A stretch of DNA of 35,834 nucleotides, taken from the NCBI RefSeq assembly GCF_003185805.1, contig NZ_QHJY01000414.1, positions 1 to 35,834 on the forward strand. The letters run 5' to 3'. The stretch comes from Caulobacter sp. D5. GTDB taxonomy: Bacteria; Pseudomonadota; Alphaproteobacteria; Caulobacterales; Caulobacteraceae. The translations under genes were made by a program, and so were the position numbers. Shown piece by piece: positions 8,094 to 18,483 of this stretch; positions within the stretch are counted from its first letter, which is position 1; the number at the start of each line of letters is the position of its first letter. Under the pieces are notes generated by a model. It did no database searches, was not told the origin of the DNA, and saw only the letters and a list, made by a program, of their open reading frames with translations.

Positions 8094-8480
8094 TCAGTAC
8101 GGCTTGTAGCTCTTTTCCTCGACGATGTCGGAGCCGGTCAGGGCGTTGATCTGACGCTTCACGGCGGCGCGCTTGTCGTTGTCCATGTAGACCCGGCGGG
8201 CCAGCTGGACGAACTCGGGGCCGAATTCCTGGCGCCGTTCGCAGGCCCGCTTGCCGTCCTCGATGTCCCAAAGCGCCGCGTTGATATCGGTCAGTTCCGC
8301 CGTCAGCCGGTCGAGCTCGGCGCTCGGCGTCAGCTTTTCGGCGGCGATTCCCTCCAGCAGGGCCAGCTCCTTGCGGACATTGGCCTCCTTGGCCGCATCG
8401 CCGATCCGCTCGGCCTTCACGCGCAGGATGGTGATCTTGTCGACGAGCTCGCCGGCGGAAATGGGCGCGAGGATGGACAT
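8094..8480 (-). CDS. DUF6165 family protein
   Basis: A 128-residue soluble, charged, mostly helical protein. 'ILAPISAGELVDKITILRVK' at the start, 'LWDIEDGKR' in the middle and 'DNDKRAAVKRQIN...EEKSYKPY' at the end match the DUF6165 family as I know it; no biochemical role is established for that family. Its ATG shares one base with the TGA of the upstream glycosyltransferase gene (TGATG at 8478-8482), so the two are almost certainly translated together. That points to a role in glycan or envelope glycoconjugate metabolism, which is inference from context only. No signal peptide or membrane segment is seen. Confidence 0.82.
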   Translation of the reverse strand: MSILAPISAGELVDKITILRVKAERIGDAAKEANVRKELALLEGIAAEKLTPSAELDRLTAELTDINAALWDIEDGKRACERRQEFGPEFVQLARRVYMDNDKRAAVKRQINALTGSDIVEEKSYKPY

Positions 8481-9454
8481 CAGGAAACTCCGGCGATCAG
8501 GGTGTCGAGGGCGGCCTTCACGACGTTCGTCGGCAGCGCGGCCATGTCCTCTCCGTAGTCCTCGGCGCATAGCACCTCAAGACGGCGCGCGGCAGGCCGG
8601 AACTTGACCGCCTTGCGGCGGTTCAGTTGCAGCGACAGCAGGGGCGCCCCGCCCGCCGCCAGCATGTGTCCGGGACCGGCGTCGTTGGCGACCGCCGCCG
8701 CCAGCCGGCCGGCCAGGGCGATGGCCAGCAGCGGCCCCTTCACCGCGGTGAAGCCGTCGCCGCGATCGGCTTCGGGAAACAGGGCCCCGGGAACCTCGGC
8801 GCGGGCGATCGCCGCGTCGGCCGCCTCGTCGGGTCCGAAGAAGAACACCGGCGTTCGCCCGCCCACCTGCTGGTCGCGGGCGAGGTCGAGATAGCGCTCC
8901 AGCGGCCAGCGCTTTTCCTGGCCGCCGGCGCCGGGCGCGAGACCCACATAGACGGGGCCGTCCGGCAGCAGGGCGCTGGCGGCCGAAAGGGCGTCGGTCT
9001 CGGTCAGGGCCAAGGGCCGCAAGGCGCCCTGCCCGTCGCTCGCCAGGGCCAGCAGCCGCGCCAGCCGATCGACAACGGCCGCCGGCCAGTCGCTCTTGCG
9101 GGCCTCCATGGCGGCCGAGACGAAAGCGCCCTTGGCGGCTCGCCGCGCGACCAGGCTGCGGCGCAGGTTCTCCTGGGTGTCGATGACGAGGTCGAAGGTC
9201 CGCCCGCCGAACGGCCTGACCCAGGGCAGCACGTCCAGCGCGCCCGCGCCGGTGACGCCGTCCTTGAGGATCTCGTCGACATAGCCGGCCACGACGCGCT
9301 TCAGCGGCCCGTCATAGACCGTCTCGCCCTTGGCCGCGCACCAGGTGATCCGCGCACCGGGAAAGGCCGCGCGCAGGCCGGCCACGAAGGGCAGCTTGAT
9401 CAGGCCGTCGCCGATCACCTCGCCCATGGAATAGATCAGAACCGTCTGGACCAT
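8480..9454 (-). CDS. Glycosyltransferase family 9 (heptosyltransferase-like) protein
   Basis: A 324-residue cytoplasmic protein with two Rossmann-like halves. The N-terminal 'YSMGEVIGDGLIKLPFVAGLR' resembles the GT9 start (GDxL...P.l..Lr), and 'VANDAGPGHMLAAGGAPLLSL' is the conserved donor-site motif (D-S/A-G-x-x-H). GT9 enzymes add heptose or related sugars to lipopolysaccharide core. The acceptor here is unknown, and no other LPS genes adjoin. ATG 9454 is preferred; a GTG 27 bases earlier (9481) is also possible and neither has a clear ribosome site. The gene is divergent from the TetR gene and overlaps the DUF6165 gene by one base. Confidence 0.8.
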   Translation of the reverse strand: MVQTVLIYSMGEVIGDGLIKLPFVAGLRAAFPGARITWCAAKGETVYDGPLKRVVAGYVDEILKDGVTGAGALDVLPWVRPFGGRTFDLVIDTQENLRRSLVARRAAKGAFVSAAMEARKSDWPAAVVDRLARLLALASDGQGALRPLALTETDALSAASALLPDGPVYVGLAPGAGGQEKRWPLERYLDLARDQQVGGRTPVFFFGPDEAADAAIARAEVPGALFPEADRGDGFTAVKGPLLAIALAGRLAAAVANDAGPGHMLAAGGAPLLSLQLNRRKAVKFRPAARRLEVLCAEDYGEDMAALPTNVVKAALDTLIAGVS

Positions 9455-9502
9455 GGCCGTGCATGACCGCGCCCGTCCCACTCGTCAATTGGTAAGCCGT
9501 AT

Positions 9503-9514
9503 GTGAGCGCTTAC
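9503..9514. promoter_or_regulatory. Probable TetR-family operator
   Basis: GTGAGCGCTTAC is a near-perfect 12-base palindrome (one mismatched pair). It lies in the 95-base gap between the divergent GT9 and TetR genes, 35 bases before the TetR ATG. GTAAG (9492-9496) and CTTAC (9510-9514) add an overlapping second symmetry. Palindromes of this kind next to tetR-family genes usually serve autoregulation. Confidence 0.55.
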
Positions 9515-9549
9515 TTGCAATCCGTTCGATCTGATGTAACGTCGGTCTC

Positions 9550-10110
9550 ATGAGCGCAAAGCCCCGCATCGAACGCGCCGCCCTCGAGGTCTTCGCCGCC
9601 CAGGGCGTCGACGCGGCCACCACCAAGCTGATCGCCGCCCGCGCCGAGGTCTCGGAAGGCGCGATCTACCGTCACTGGAAGAGCAAGGACGAGCTGGCCA
9701 TCGGCCTGTTCATGGCCGCCCACCGGCGCCTGTCCGAGCTGATCGAAGCCGAGGCGAGCGCCGTCCATGGCGTCGAGGCCAAGGCCGGCGCCATCGTCCG
9801 CGCCTACTGCACGGCCGCCGACGAGGACTGGACCCTGTTCTCGTTCCACCTGCTGCAACTGCACCACTTCCTGCCCTACTACCAGGAAGATGGCCGCGAT
9901 CCGGTCACCCTGGTCGAGACGATCATCAAGCACGCCATGCTGAAGATGGAGCTGCCGCCGGGCGACCCGCGCGTCATCGCCGCCATGGCCATCGGCGTCA
10001 TCACCCAGACCGCCCAGAACCGCGCCTACGGCCGCCTGGGCGAGGACCTGCTCTCGGCCCACGCTCCTTTGATGACCGCGGCGGTCCTCGCCGTGCTGAA
10101 AGCCCGCTAG
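9550..10110 (+). CDS. TetR/AcrR family transcriptional regulator
   Basis: A 186-residue repressor-type protein. Residues ~5-50 form the three-helix TetR DNA-binding domain ('IERAALEVFAAQGVDAATTKLIAARAEVSEGAIYRHWKSK' in part, with the hallmark 'GAIYRHW...KDEL'). The rest is a helical ligand-binding and dimer domain rich in His, Phe and Leu, which could bind a hydrophobic effector. It is probably the first gene of a + strand cluster: the acyltransferase gene starts 13 bases after its stop. It may therefore regulate phospholipid or membrane genes, possibly through the palindrome at 9503-9514. The effector is unknown. Confidence 0.9.
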   Translation: MSAKPRIERAALEVFAAQGVDAATTKLIAARAEVSEGAIYRHWKSKDELAIGLFMAAHRRLSELIEAEASAVHGVEAKAGAIVRAYCTAADEDWTLFSFHLLQLHHFLPYYQEDGRDPVTLVETIIKHAMLKMELPPGDPRVIAAMAIGVITQTAQNRAYGRLGEDLLSAHAPLMTAAVLAVLKAR

Positions 10111-10123
10111 GGAACCTCGATAC

Positions 10124-10909
10124 ATGCGCAGCGCGCTGTTCAACGCCTACTATTGGGTGCTGTCGATCTTCTACGGCCTGTCGGCGGCGCTCTCGGCGCT
10201 ACTGCCGGGCCGCCGGCCGGTGACCTTCGCCCTGCGGCTCTATTCGAAGCGCATGCTGTGGGCCCTGCGGGTCTTCGCCGGGGTCGAGGTCGAGCTGAAG
10301 GGCCAGGAAAACCTGCCGAAGGGCGCCTTCATCATCGCCGCCAAGCACCACAGCTGGGGCGACGGCTTCGTGATGTTCGCAAATCTCGACAATCTCAGCT
10401 TCGTCACCGGCGACCACCTGGAGAAGTTCCCGCTGCTGGGCGGCATCCTCAAGAAGTTCGGGGCCATCGTCGTCGACAGCTGCGGCGGGCCGGAAGCCCG
10501 CGCCGCCCTCTCCAAGAGCGCCGCCCAAGTGGCCGCCGAGGGCCGTCGCATCCTGATCTATCCGGAGGGCCACCTGGCCGCGCCGGGCGAGCGCTATCGC
10601 TATCGCACCGGCGTCTATCACATGAGCCAGGACTTCGGCCTGCCGGTGGTGCCCGTCGCCACCAATCTCGGCTGCTTCTGGAAGCAGCAGGAGAAGAAGA
10701 AGACCCCCGGCCGCGCCACCGTCGAGTTCCTGCCCGCCCTGCCCCAGGACCTGCAGAAGGTCGAGTTCATGAAACTGCTGGAAAACACCGTCGAAGGCCG
10801 CACCAACGAACTGATCGCGCAAGCCACGGGCCAGCCGGTGAAGGCCTCGGTGCTGGTCGATCCGCCGCGCAAGAAGCCGGCGGCCGAAGCCGAACCGCTG
10901 TCGGCCTGA
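10124..10909 (+). CDS. 1-acyl-sn-glycerol-3-phosphate acyltransferase family protein (PlsC-like)
   Basis: A 261-residue membrane-associated acyltransferase. The N-terminal 30 residues form a hydrophobic membrane segment. The catalytic HxxxxD motif is 'HHSWGD' (His75, Asp80). The substrate-binding block is 'YPEGHLAAPG' (146-155), where most PlsC proteins have 'FPEGTRS'. PlsC enzymes transfer an acyl chain to lysophosphatidic acid to make phosphatidic acid. The altered FPEGTR block suggests a specialised paralogue rather than the housekeeping enzyme. The C-terminus is a Pro/Ala/Glu-rich tail. It lies 13 bases after tetR, with a phosphatidyltransferase gene two genes downstream, which fits a lipid-remodelling cluster. 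Confidence 0.85.
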   Translation: MRSALFNAYYWVLSIFYGLSAALSALLPGRRPVTFALRLYSKRMLWALRVFAGVEVELKGQENLPKGAFIIAAKHHSWGDGFVMFANLDNLSFVTGDHLEKFPLLGGILKKFGAIVVDSCGGPEARAALSKSAAQVAAEGRRILIYPEGHLAAPGERYRYRTGVYHMSQDFGLPVVPVATNLGCFWKQQEKKKTPGRATVEFLPALPQDLQKVEFMKLLENTVEGRTNELIAQATGQPVKASVLVDPPRKKPAAEAEPLSA

Positions 10910-10958
10910 GCCCATGCGCCGCGCGTCTGTCCGGATGCTTCTCGCAGGAACAAAACGC

Positions 10959-11516
10959 ATGACACGCTTCCCGCCGCTGGCGGCCCTGGCCTTGCTGTCC
11001 CTGCTCGCCCCGATCCCCGCCGCCGCCCAGATCACCAAGGCCGTGATCCCGACGGAAACAGGCTTCGAGCCGCACTGGTGGCCCGAGATCACCGCCCCGG
11101 CGGGGTGGAGCGCGCTCGAAGACGTCAGGCACGAGAACAACTGCAAGGCTCTCACCCCGACGGGCCAGACCTTCAGGGACGCTCCGGCGGTCATCTACGC
11201 CTGCGCCACCCGTCGCGACGGCGACGCCGACGACCTGGCGGGGTTCCTGGAGCAGGACCAGGCCAAGTTCCTCGCCGACGATCCAGGCCTGAAGCTCGAA
11301 CGCCTGCCCGACATGGCCACAGCAGCCGCCGGCGCGCTGACGGTCTACCGGCAGACTCCGGGCAAGGGCGCCAACTGGGAACTGGTCGCCTACGGCCAGG
11401 AAAACGACGCCGACGGCCAGACCTTCTTCCTGACCTTCGTGCTCAGCGCCCGCTCATCGGAAGCGCTGGACAAGAGCCAGGCCGCCTACAGGACGGTGGT
11501 CGCCGCCTATCGCTAG
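10959..11516 (+). CDS. Exported protein of unknown function
   Basis: A 185-residue protein with a clear Sec signal peptide: 'MTRF', a Leu/Ala core, and cleavage likely after 'AAA' before 'QITKAVIP'. The mature part is small and acidic with two Cys (in 'NNCKAL' and 'YACATR') that could form a disulfide in the periplasm. I do not recognise the family. ATG 10959 is chosen because AGGA stands just upstream and the signal peptide begins there; in-frame ATGs at 10914 and 10935 would add a charged stretch before it. It lies 49 bases after the acyltransferase gene and 12 before the phosphatidyltransferase gene, so it is probably co-transcribed. Confidence 0.75.
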   Translation: MTRFPPLAALALLSLLAPIPAAAQITKAVIPTETGFEPHWWPEITAPAGWSALEDVRHENNCKALTPTGQTFRDAPAVIYACATRRDGDADDLAGFLEQDQAKFLADDPGLKLERLPDMATAAAGALTVYRQTPGKGANWELVAYGQENDADGQTFFLTFVLSARSSEALDKSQAAYRTVVAAYR

Positions 11517-11528
11517 AAGGAGGCCGAC

Positions 11529-12080
11529 ATGCTGGCCAACCTGCTGACCGCGCTTCGCCTGATCGCCCTGCCCTTCCTGGCCTGGGCCGTGCTCGCCGAC
11601 GCCGGCTGAGTCGCCCTGGCCCTGTTCCTCGGCGCCGGCCTGACCGACGTGCTCGACGGCTGGGTCGCCCGGCGCTTCGGCCAGACCTCGACCTTCGGGG
11701 CGATGTTCGACCTGCTGGCCGACCGGTTGCTGACCCTGGTCAGCCTCGCCGCCCTCATGGCGGCCGGCGCCTTTCCGGGCGCCTGGATCTCGGTTTCGCT
11801 GCTGCTGATCGCCCGCAACTTCTTCGTCGCGGGCCTCCAGCAGGCCCAGCCCGAGCGCGACTTCAACTACCCGCCGCTGGAGCATCCGAAGATCGCGCTG
11901 AACTTCCTGGGCGTCGGCCTGCTGCTGGCCCCGCTCGGCGCCCAGACGGCCGGCCTCTGGGCCCTGGCCGCCAGCGCGGCGCTATCGGTCGTGACGGTGG
12001 CGATCTATGCGCGCCGAGCCGCGCCCGGCTTCGTCGGCGCCGAAAACCCGGCCAGCGCAACGAGCAGCCTATCCCAATGA
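11529..12080 (+). pseudogene. CDP-alcohol phosphatidyltransferase, interrupted by one in-frame TGA
   Basis: The frame starts at ATG 11529 behind an ideal AAGGAGG (11517-11523). It reads 26 codons of a hydrophobic first segment, hits TGA at 11607-11609, and continues without shift for 156 more codons to TGA 12078-12080. The part after the stop contains the complete CDP-alcohol phosphotransferase signature D-G-x2-A-R-x8-G-x3-D-x3-D ('DGWVAR' to 'FDLLAD'), followed by membrane helices. Enzymes of this family make phosphatidylglycerophosphate, phosphatidylserine or related lipids. TGG (Trp) to TGA is a single-base change, and nothing else is damaged. It is either a very recent mutation, a sequencing error, or possibly UGA readthrough. 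Restart at an internal codon such as 11649 would lose part of the motif region. Confidence 0.8.
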
Positions 12081-12083
12081 CGA

Positions 12084-12446
12084 TCAGCGAAGGGCGAAGG
12101 TTGCGATCAAGAGCATGATGGGGACCAGAGGCGCGCAATATCCCCACGTCGCCAGCTTTCGACGGCTCCGAGCAACGCCGAGAAAACAACAGAGGGCTCC
12201 GCCCATCGCCACGGTTGGCGTCAGGATCAGAGCCAAGGCAAAAGCCGGGCCCCGGCTCGCACTCAGATCAACGCCCGGAACCAGCAGCATGGCGATGATC
12301 AGCGCCGGCAAGCTGAACAGAAGCCAGATGACGCCGAAAACGGCCGCCATCCCGCGCCAGAACTGACTGCTTGCTGCTATGGTCTTGGCCAACGGCCTGT
12401 TCGCTTTCTCGCTATGGCCGTCGGCCTCGCTTGATCCAGCGATCAA
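12084..12446 (-). CDS. Small membrane protein of unknown function
   Basis: A possible 120-residue protein with three hydrophobic segments (about residues 32-57, 67-90 and 98-118) and a charged N-terminus. I do not recognise the family. The longest reading uses TTG 12446, 21 bases after the sufA stop on the same strand, with only a weak AAAGG upstream; an internal ATG at 12350 is an alternative. It is tail to tail with the phosphatidyltransferase gene, three bases apart. It could be the last gene of the suf operon by position, but nothing links it to Fe-S assembly. Confidence 0.45.
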   Translation of the reverse strand: MIAGSSEADGHSEKANRPLAKTIAASSQFWRGMAAVFGVIWLLFSLPALIIAMLLVPGVDLSASRGPAFALALILTPTVAMGGALCCFLGVARSRRKLATWGYCAPLVPIMLLIATFALR

Positions 12447-12467
12447 GCCTTTCGATCGTCTAAAGCG

Positions 12468-12863
12468 TCACGCCTCGGAGGGCTCAGCCGCCGGCTGGAT
12501 GGTCACGCTCTCGCCGCAGCCGCAGGCGTCGGTCTCGTTCGGGTTATGGAACACGAACTTCGACGACAGCTTGGTGACCTCGTAGTCGATCTGCGTGCCG
12601 ATCAGGAACAGCACCGCCTTCGGCTCGATCAGGATGGTGACGCCCTTGTCCTCGACGACCTCGTCGATCGGGCCCTTCTCCTTGGCGTACTCGAAGACGT
12701 ATTCCTGGCCCGCGCAGCCGCCGTTCTTCACGCCCACGCGCAGACCGGCATAAGGCTGGTCGGCCCTGTCCATGATCTCCTTCACGCGCGCGGCGGCGGC
12801 CTCGGTCAGGGTGACGACCTTGGGGCGCGGGCGGCGCGGGCGGGCGGTGACGGCGGTTTCCAT
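12468..12863 (-). CDS. sufA: SufA/HesB-family Fe-S carrier protein
   Basis: A 131-residue A-type Fe-S carrier that receives a cluster from SufBCD and passes it to apoproteins. The three conserved cysteines are present: Cys50 in 'NGGCAGQEY' and the Cys114/Cys116 pair in 'ACGCGES' near the C-terminus. An Arg/Pro-rich N-terminal extension of about 15 residues precedes the fold. ATG 12863 is chosen from a GGA ribosome site and the start of family homology. It sits 14 bases after the SufT-like gene and ends the recognisable Fe-S part of the operon. Confidence 0.93.
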   Translation of the reverse strand: METAVTARPRRPRPKVVTLTEAAAARVKEIMDRADQPYAGLRVGVKNGGCAGQEYVFEYAKEKGPIDEVVEDKGVTILIEPKAVLFLIGTQIDYEVTKLSSKFVFHNPNETDACGCGESVTIQPAAEPSEA

Positions 12864-12877
12864 GGCGGGTCCTGCCT

Positions 12878-13237
12878 CTAGAACATGTTCAGCTGCAGCT
12901 TGGCCTCGTCGCTCATCCGCGACGGGTCCCACGGCGGGTCGAAGGTCAGGTCGACATTGCACGAGCGGATGCCGTCGATCTCCATGACCGCGTCCTTGAC
13001 CCAGCCCGGCATGTCGCCGGCCACCGGGCAGCCCGGCGCAGTCAGGGTCATGTCGATGGCCACGTCCTTGTCGTCGCTGACGTCGACCTTGTAGATCAGG
13101 CCGAGTTCATAGATGTCGACCGGGATTTCCGGGTCGAACACCGTCTTCAGCTTCTCGATCAGCTGGTCGGTCAGGCGGTTCAGCTCTTCGGAGGAAAGAG
13201 CCGTCGCGGCTTGCGGGACTTCGGCTTGGTCGGTCAT
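12878..13237 (-). CDS. SUF-associated DUF59/MIP18 family protein (SufT-like)
   Basis: A 119-residue protein of the MIP18/DUF59 family, with 'DPEIPVDIYELGLIYKV' (about residues 35-51) and the Cys-containing 'TAPGCPVAGDMP'. SUF-linked members of this family are thought to help in Fe-S cluster maturation or transfer. The gene is 4 bases after sufS and 14 before sufA, so context agrees. It does not have the extra domain of the longer SufT proteins. Confidence 0.9.
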   Translation of the reverse strand: MTDQAEVPQAATALSSEELNRLTDQLIEKLKTVFDPEIPVDIYELGLIYKVDVSDDKDVAIDMTLTAPGCPVAGDMPGWVKDAVMEIDGIRSCNVDLTFDPPWDPSRMSDEAKLQLNMF

Positions 13238-13241
13238 AGGC

Positions 13242-14458
<1,217 letters not shown>

Positions 14459-14462
<4 letters not shown>

Positions 14463-15484
14463 TCAGAACGCCCCAGCTGCTTGGCGACCCAGGCGGCGGC
14501 GATCTCGCGCGCGCCGGCGTGCTCGATGCGCTCGACCACCTCGCCGACGAAGGCCTCCGTCAGCATCGCCCGGGCGTCCAGCTCGGGAATGCCGCGCTGG
14601 CGGGCGTAGAACACCGCTTCCTCGTCCAGGGCGCCGATGGTGTTGCCGTGGGCGCAGGCGACGTCGTCGGCGAAGATCAGCAGTTCCGGCTTGGCGTCGA
14701 TCTCGGCCTTGTCCGACAGGATCAGGGCGTGGTGGCCCATCCGCGCGTCGGTCTGGTCGGCGCCAGGCTGGACGATGATCCGGCCCTGAAACACGCCGCG
14801 GGCCTGATCGGCGACCATGCCCTTGGTCAGCTGGCTGGTCACACCGTCGACGCCGTCGTGGGTGACCACGGTGGTCTGGTCGGCATGGCGCTGGCCGCTG
14901 AGCAGGTAGATCCCGTCCAGGCGCGCCTGGGCGTGGGCGCCGGGATGGGCGACGTGCGTCTCGATCCGCTGGCGACGCGCGCCGCCGGTCAGGACGGTCT
15001 GGGCGAAGCTCGCGCCGGCGGCGAGTTCGACGCGGGCGGTGACGACGTCGACGGCCTCGGCGTCATCCTCGACCAGCACGATGCGCGTCAGGCTCGCGCC
15101 CTCGCCCACGGCGATGTCGAGCGACACGTCCGAGATGTAGCCGGCCGCGCGGCCCTCATGGCTTTCCAGCAAGGTCAGGCTGGCGCCCGGCTCGACCACG
15201 ACCGCGTACGACGCGGCCTGCGAGGCCTTGTCGGTCGCCGCGACGAAGCGCAGCGCCAGGACATCGCCCTGCCCGCTCGTGGCCACGTGGCGGCCGTTGA
15301 CGAACAGGATCTCGCCGTCGGCCAGGCCCGCGAACGGACCGGCCGGAAGCTCGCCGTCGAACTTCGGCGCGGGCTCGGGCAGCACGCGGATCAGGCCGCG
15401 CAGGTCTGTCCAGCGCCAGTCCTCGTCGCGGCGCGACGGCAGCGCGGTGACGTCGCCGGTCTTGAGAGCGGTGGAAAGGCTCAC
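14459..15484 (-). CDS. sufD: Fe-S scaffold subunit SufD
   Basis: A 341-residue SufD, partner of SufB in the SufBC2D scaffold. The beta-helix core has repeated acidic, Val-rich strands. The C-terminal block 'CAHGNTIGALDEEAVFYARQRG' (quoted in part) contains the conserved His of SufD and matches the family end. The N-terminal half is shorter than in E. coli SufD (423 residues), as is common in alphaproteobacteria. The gene overlaps sufC and sufS by four bases each, indicating translational coupling. Confidence 0.94.
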
Positions 15485-16230
15485 GCGGCGGCCCCGACGT
15501 ACTTGTCGTAGCCCTCGGCTTCCAGCTGCAGGGCCAGCTCCGGACCGCCCGACGCGACGATGCGGCCAGCGGCCAGCACGTGCACGCGGTCGGGTTTGAT
15601 GTAGTCGAGCAGGCGCTGGTAGTGGGTGATCACCAGCATGCCGCGCTCAGGACTGCGCAAAGCGTTGACGCCTTCGGAGACGATCTTCAGGGCGTCGATG
15701 TCGAGGCCCGAGTCCGTCTCGTCGAGGATCAGGAACTTCGGCGACAGCATCGCCATCTGGAAGATTTCCATCCGCTTCTTCTCGCCGCCCGAGAAGCCGA
15801 CATTCAGGCCGCGCTTGAGCATCTCGAAGTCGATCTTCAGCGAGGCGGCCTTTTCCTTGGCCAGCTTCAGGAAGGCCGGGGCGGCGATCTCGTCCTCGCC
15901 ACGGGCGCGGCGCTGGGCGTTCACGGCGGTGCGGATGAAGGTCAGGGCCGGCACGCCGGGGATTTCCAGCGGATACTGGAACGACAGGAACACGCCCTTG
16001 GCCGCCCGCTCGTTGGGCTCCAGGCTCAGCAGGTCCTCGCCGTTCAGACTCGCCGAGCCCTCGGTCACTTCATAGCCGCCGCGGCCGCTCAGCACGTAGG
16101 ACAGCGTCGACTTGCCGGCGCCGTTCGGACCCATGATGGCGTGCACCTCGCCCGCCGGCACCTCGAGCGTGACGCCCTTCAGGATCGGCTTGTCTTCGAC
16201 GCGGGCGTGGAGGTTTTGGATGGAGAGCAT
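15481..16230 (-). CDS. sufC: Fe-S assembly ATPase SufC
   Basis: A 249-residue ABC-type ATPase that drives the SufBCD complex. Walker A is 'GPNGAGKST' (34-42), the signature is 'FSGGEKKRME', Walker B is 'FLILDETDSGLD', and the switch His lies in 'VITHYQR'. It starts three bases after the stop of the ParE-like toxin gene, so its ribosome binding region lies inside the toxin coding sequence and translation is probably coupled. It overlaps sufD by four bases. Confidence 0.96.
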   Translation of the reverse strand: MLSIQNLHARVEDKPILKGVTLEVPAGEVHAIMGPNGAGKSTLSYVLSGRGGYEVTEGSASLNGEDLLSLEPNERAAKGVFLSFQYPLEIPGVPALTFIRTAVNAQRRARGEDEIAAPAFLKLAKEKAASLKIDFEMLKRGLNVGFSGGEKKRMEIFQMAMLSPKFLILDETDSGLDIDALKIVSEGVNALRSPERGMLVITHYQRLLDYIKPDRVHVLAAGRIVASGGPELALQLEAEGYDKYVGAAA

Positions 16231-16233
16231 GGT

Positions 16234-16536
16234 TCAGACTTCACTCAGGTCGATGACGTCGAGATCCTGACGGGCATCGAGAAAGGCGATTACGGAGATG
16301 CGATCAGGCAGGATCTTGAACACGATCAGCTTTTTCCAGCGCACCAGGCTGAGTTCGCGCGCGCCCGGCCAACGCTGCGAGGCGCGCCCCGGAGTCGGCA
16401 TGTAGACCAGACGGCGCGTGGCAGCCTGGATTTCTTCGCTGGCGCGTTTCGCCGCCAAAGAATTCAGACCAAGAAGCAGATCCAAGAATCGTTCGGCCGA
16501 CTGCTGGGCAGGTGTGGTCCATTTGACGATCCTCAC
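16234..16536 (-). CDS. ParE/RelE-superfamily toxin
   Basis: A 100-residue basic protein. The C-terminal half, 'PGRASQRWPGARELSLVRW' then 'LIVFKILPDRISVIAFLDARQD', follows the ParE pattern (PGR..R.GxREL, hydrophobic strands, final RqD). ParE toxins target DNA gyrase, while RelE relatives cut mRNA; the target here is not known. GTG 16536 is chosen because it overlaps the antitoxin stop by four bases (GTGA); an upstream TTG at 16554 is also in frame. Order is antitoxin then toxin, as usual for ParDE. The pair lies between sufB and sufC in the same direction. Confidence 0.8.
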   Translation of the reverse strand: MRIVKWTTPAQQSAERFLDLLLGLNSLAAKRASEEIQAATRRLVYMPTPGRASQRWPGARELSLVRWKKLIVFKILPDRISVIAFLDARQDLDVIDLSEV

Positions 16537-16979
16537 CCGTATTTCGCCCGCCAACGGGCGAAGACCTCATCTTGAGGGGTCTCGTCGCCGCGCTCCATCG
16601 CCGCCAGGCCTTCAGCGACACGGGTGTCCGCGTCCTCGTCCAAGGCTGGCAGGTCGGCCGCCAGATTCAGGAACTCGCTATAGGATTCCAGAGCGCGTTC
16701 GATGATCTGCCGCCCCGTCGCCTCCGGAAACTTCTCGCGAATCTGGGCCATGACCTCCTCGCTAGAAAAGGTCTCCCCGCGATCCGCCTCGGCTAGGCCT
16801 TCCTCGATTTGCGCGATCTGTTCAGGGGTGAAAGGCTCGCGGGCGTACATCTCGTCCTCCGCGATCAGCCATTGGCTGGCGGACAGCAGGAAGTCCTCGA
16901 CGCTGAGGTCGCGCTCGGCCGCGTGGGCGACGAGCGTCTGTTCGAAGGCCTCGTCGATCTGAACCGTATAGGCTTTCAC
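16533..16979 (-). CDS. Antitoxin of the ParE-like toxin, with duplicated C-terminal motif
   Basis: This 148-residue acidic protein is far longer than usual ParD antitoxins (about 80-95). Residues ~1-45 fit a ribbon-helix-helix type start ('YTVQIDEAFEQTLVAHAAERDLSVEDFL' in part). Residues 58-84 carry the typical antitoxin tail pattern 'EEGLAEADRGE...EEVMAQIREKF'. The same pattern recurs without gaps 63 residues later (121-147, 'AEGLAAMERGD...DEVFARWRAKY'), with 11 of 27 positions identical. The protein may thus carry two toxin-neutralising segments. The GTG start at 16979 has AGGAG upstream. It lies 34 bases after sufB. Confidence 0.78.
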   Translation of the reverse strand: MKAYTVQIDEAFEQTLVAHAAERDLSVEDFLLSASQWLIAEDEMYAREPFTPEQIAQIEEGLAEADRGETFSSEEVMAQIREKFPEATGRQIIERALESYSEFLNLAADLPALDEDADTRVAEGLAAMERGDETPQDEVFARWRAKYG

Positions 16980-17013
16980 GTCATGGCTCCTGCGTGGCGA
17001 GGAACATATCGTA

Positions 17014-18482
<1,469 letters not shown>

Positions 18483-18483
<1 letters not shown>

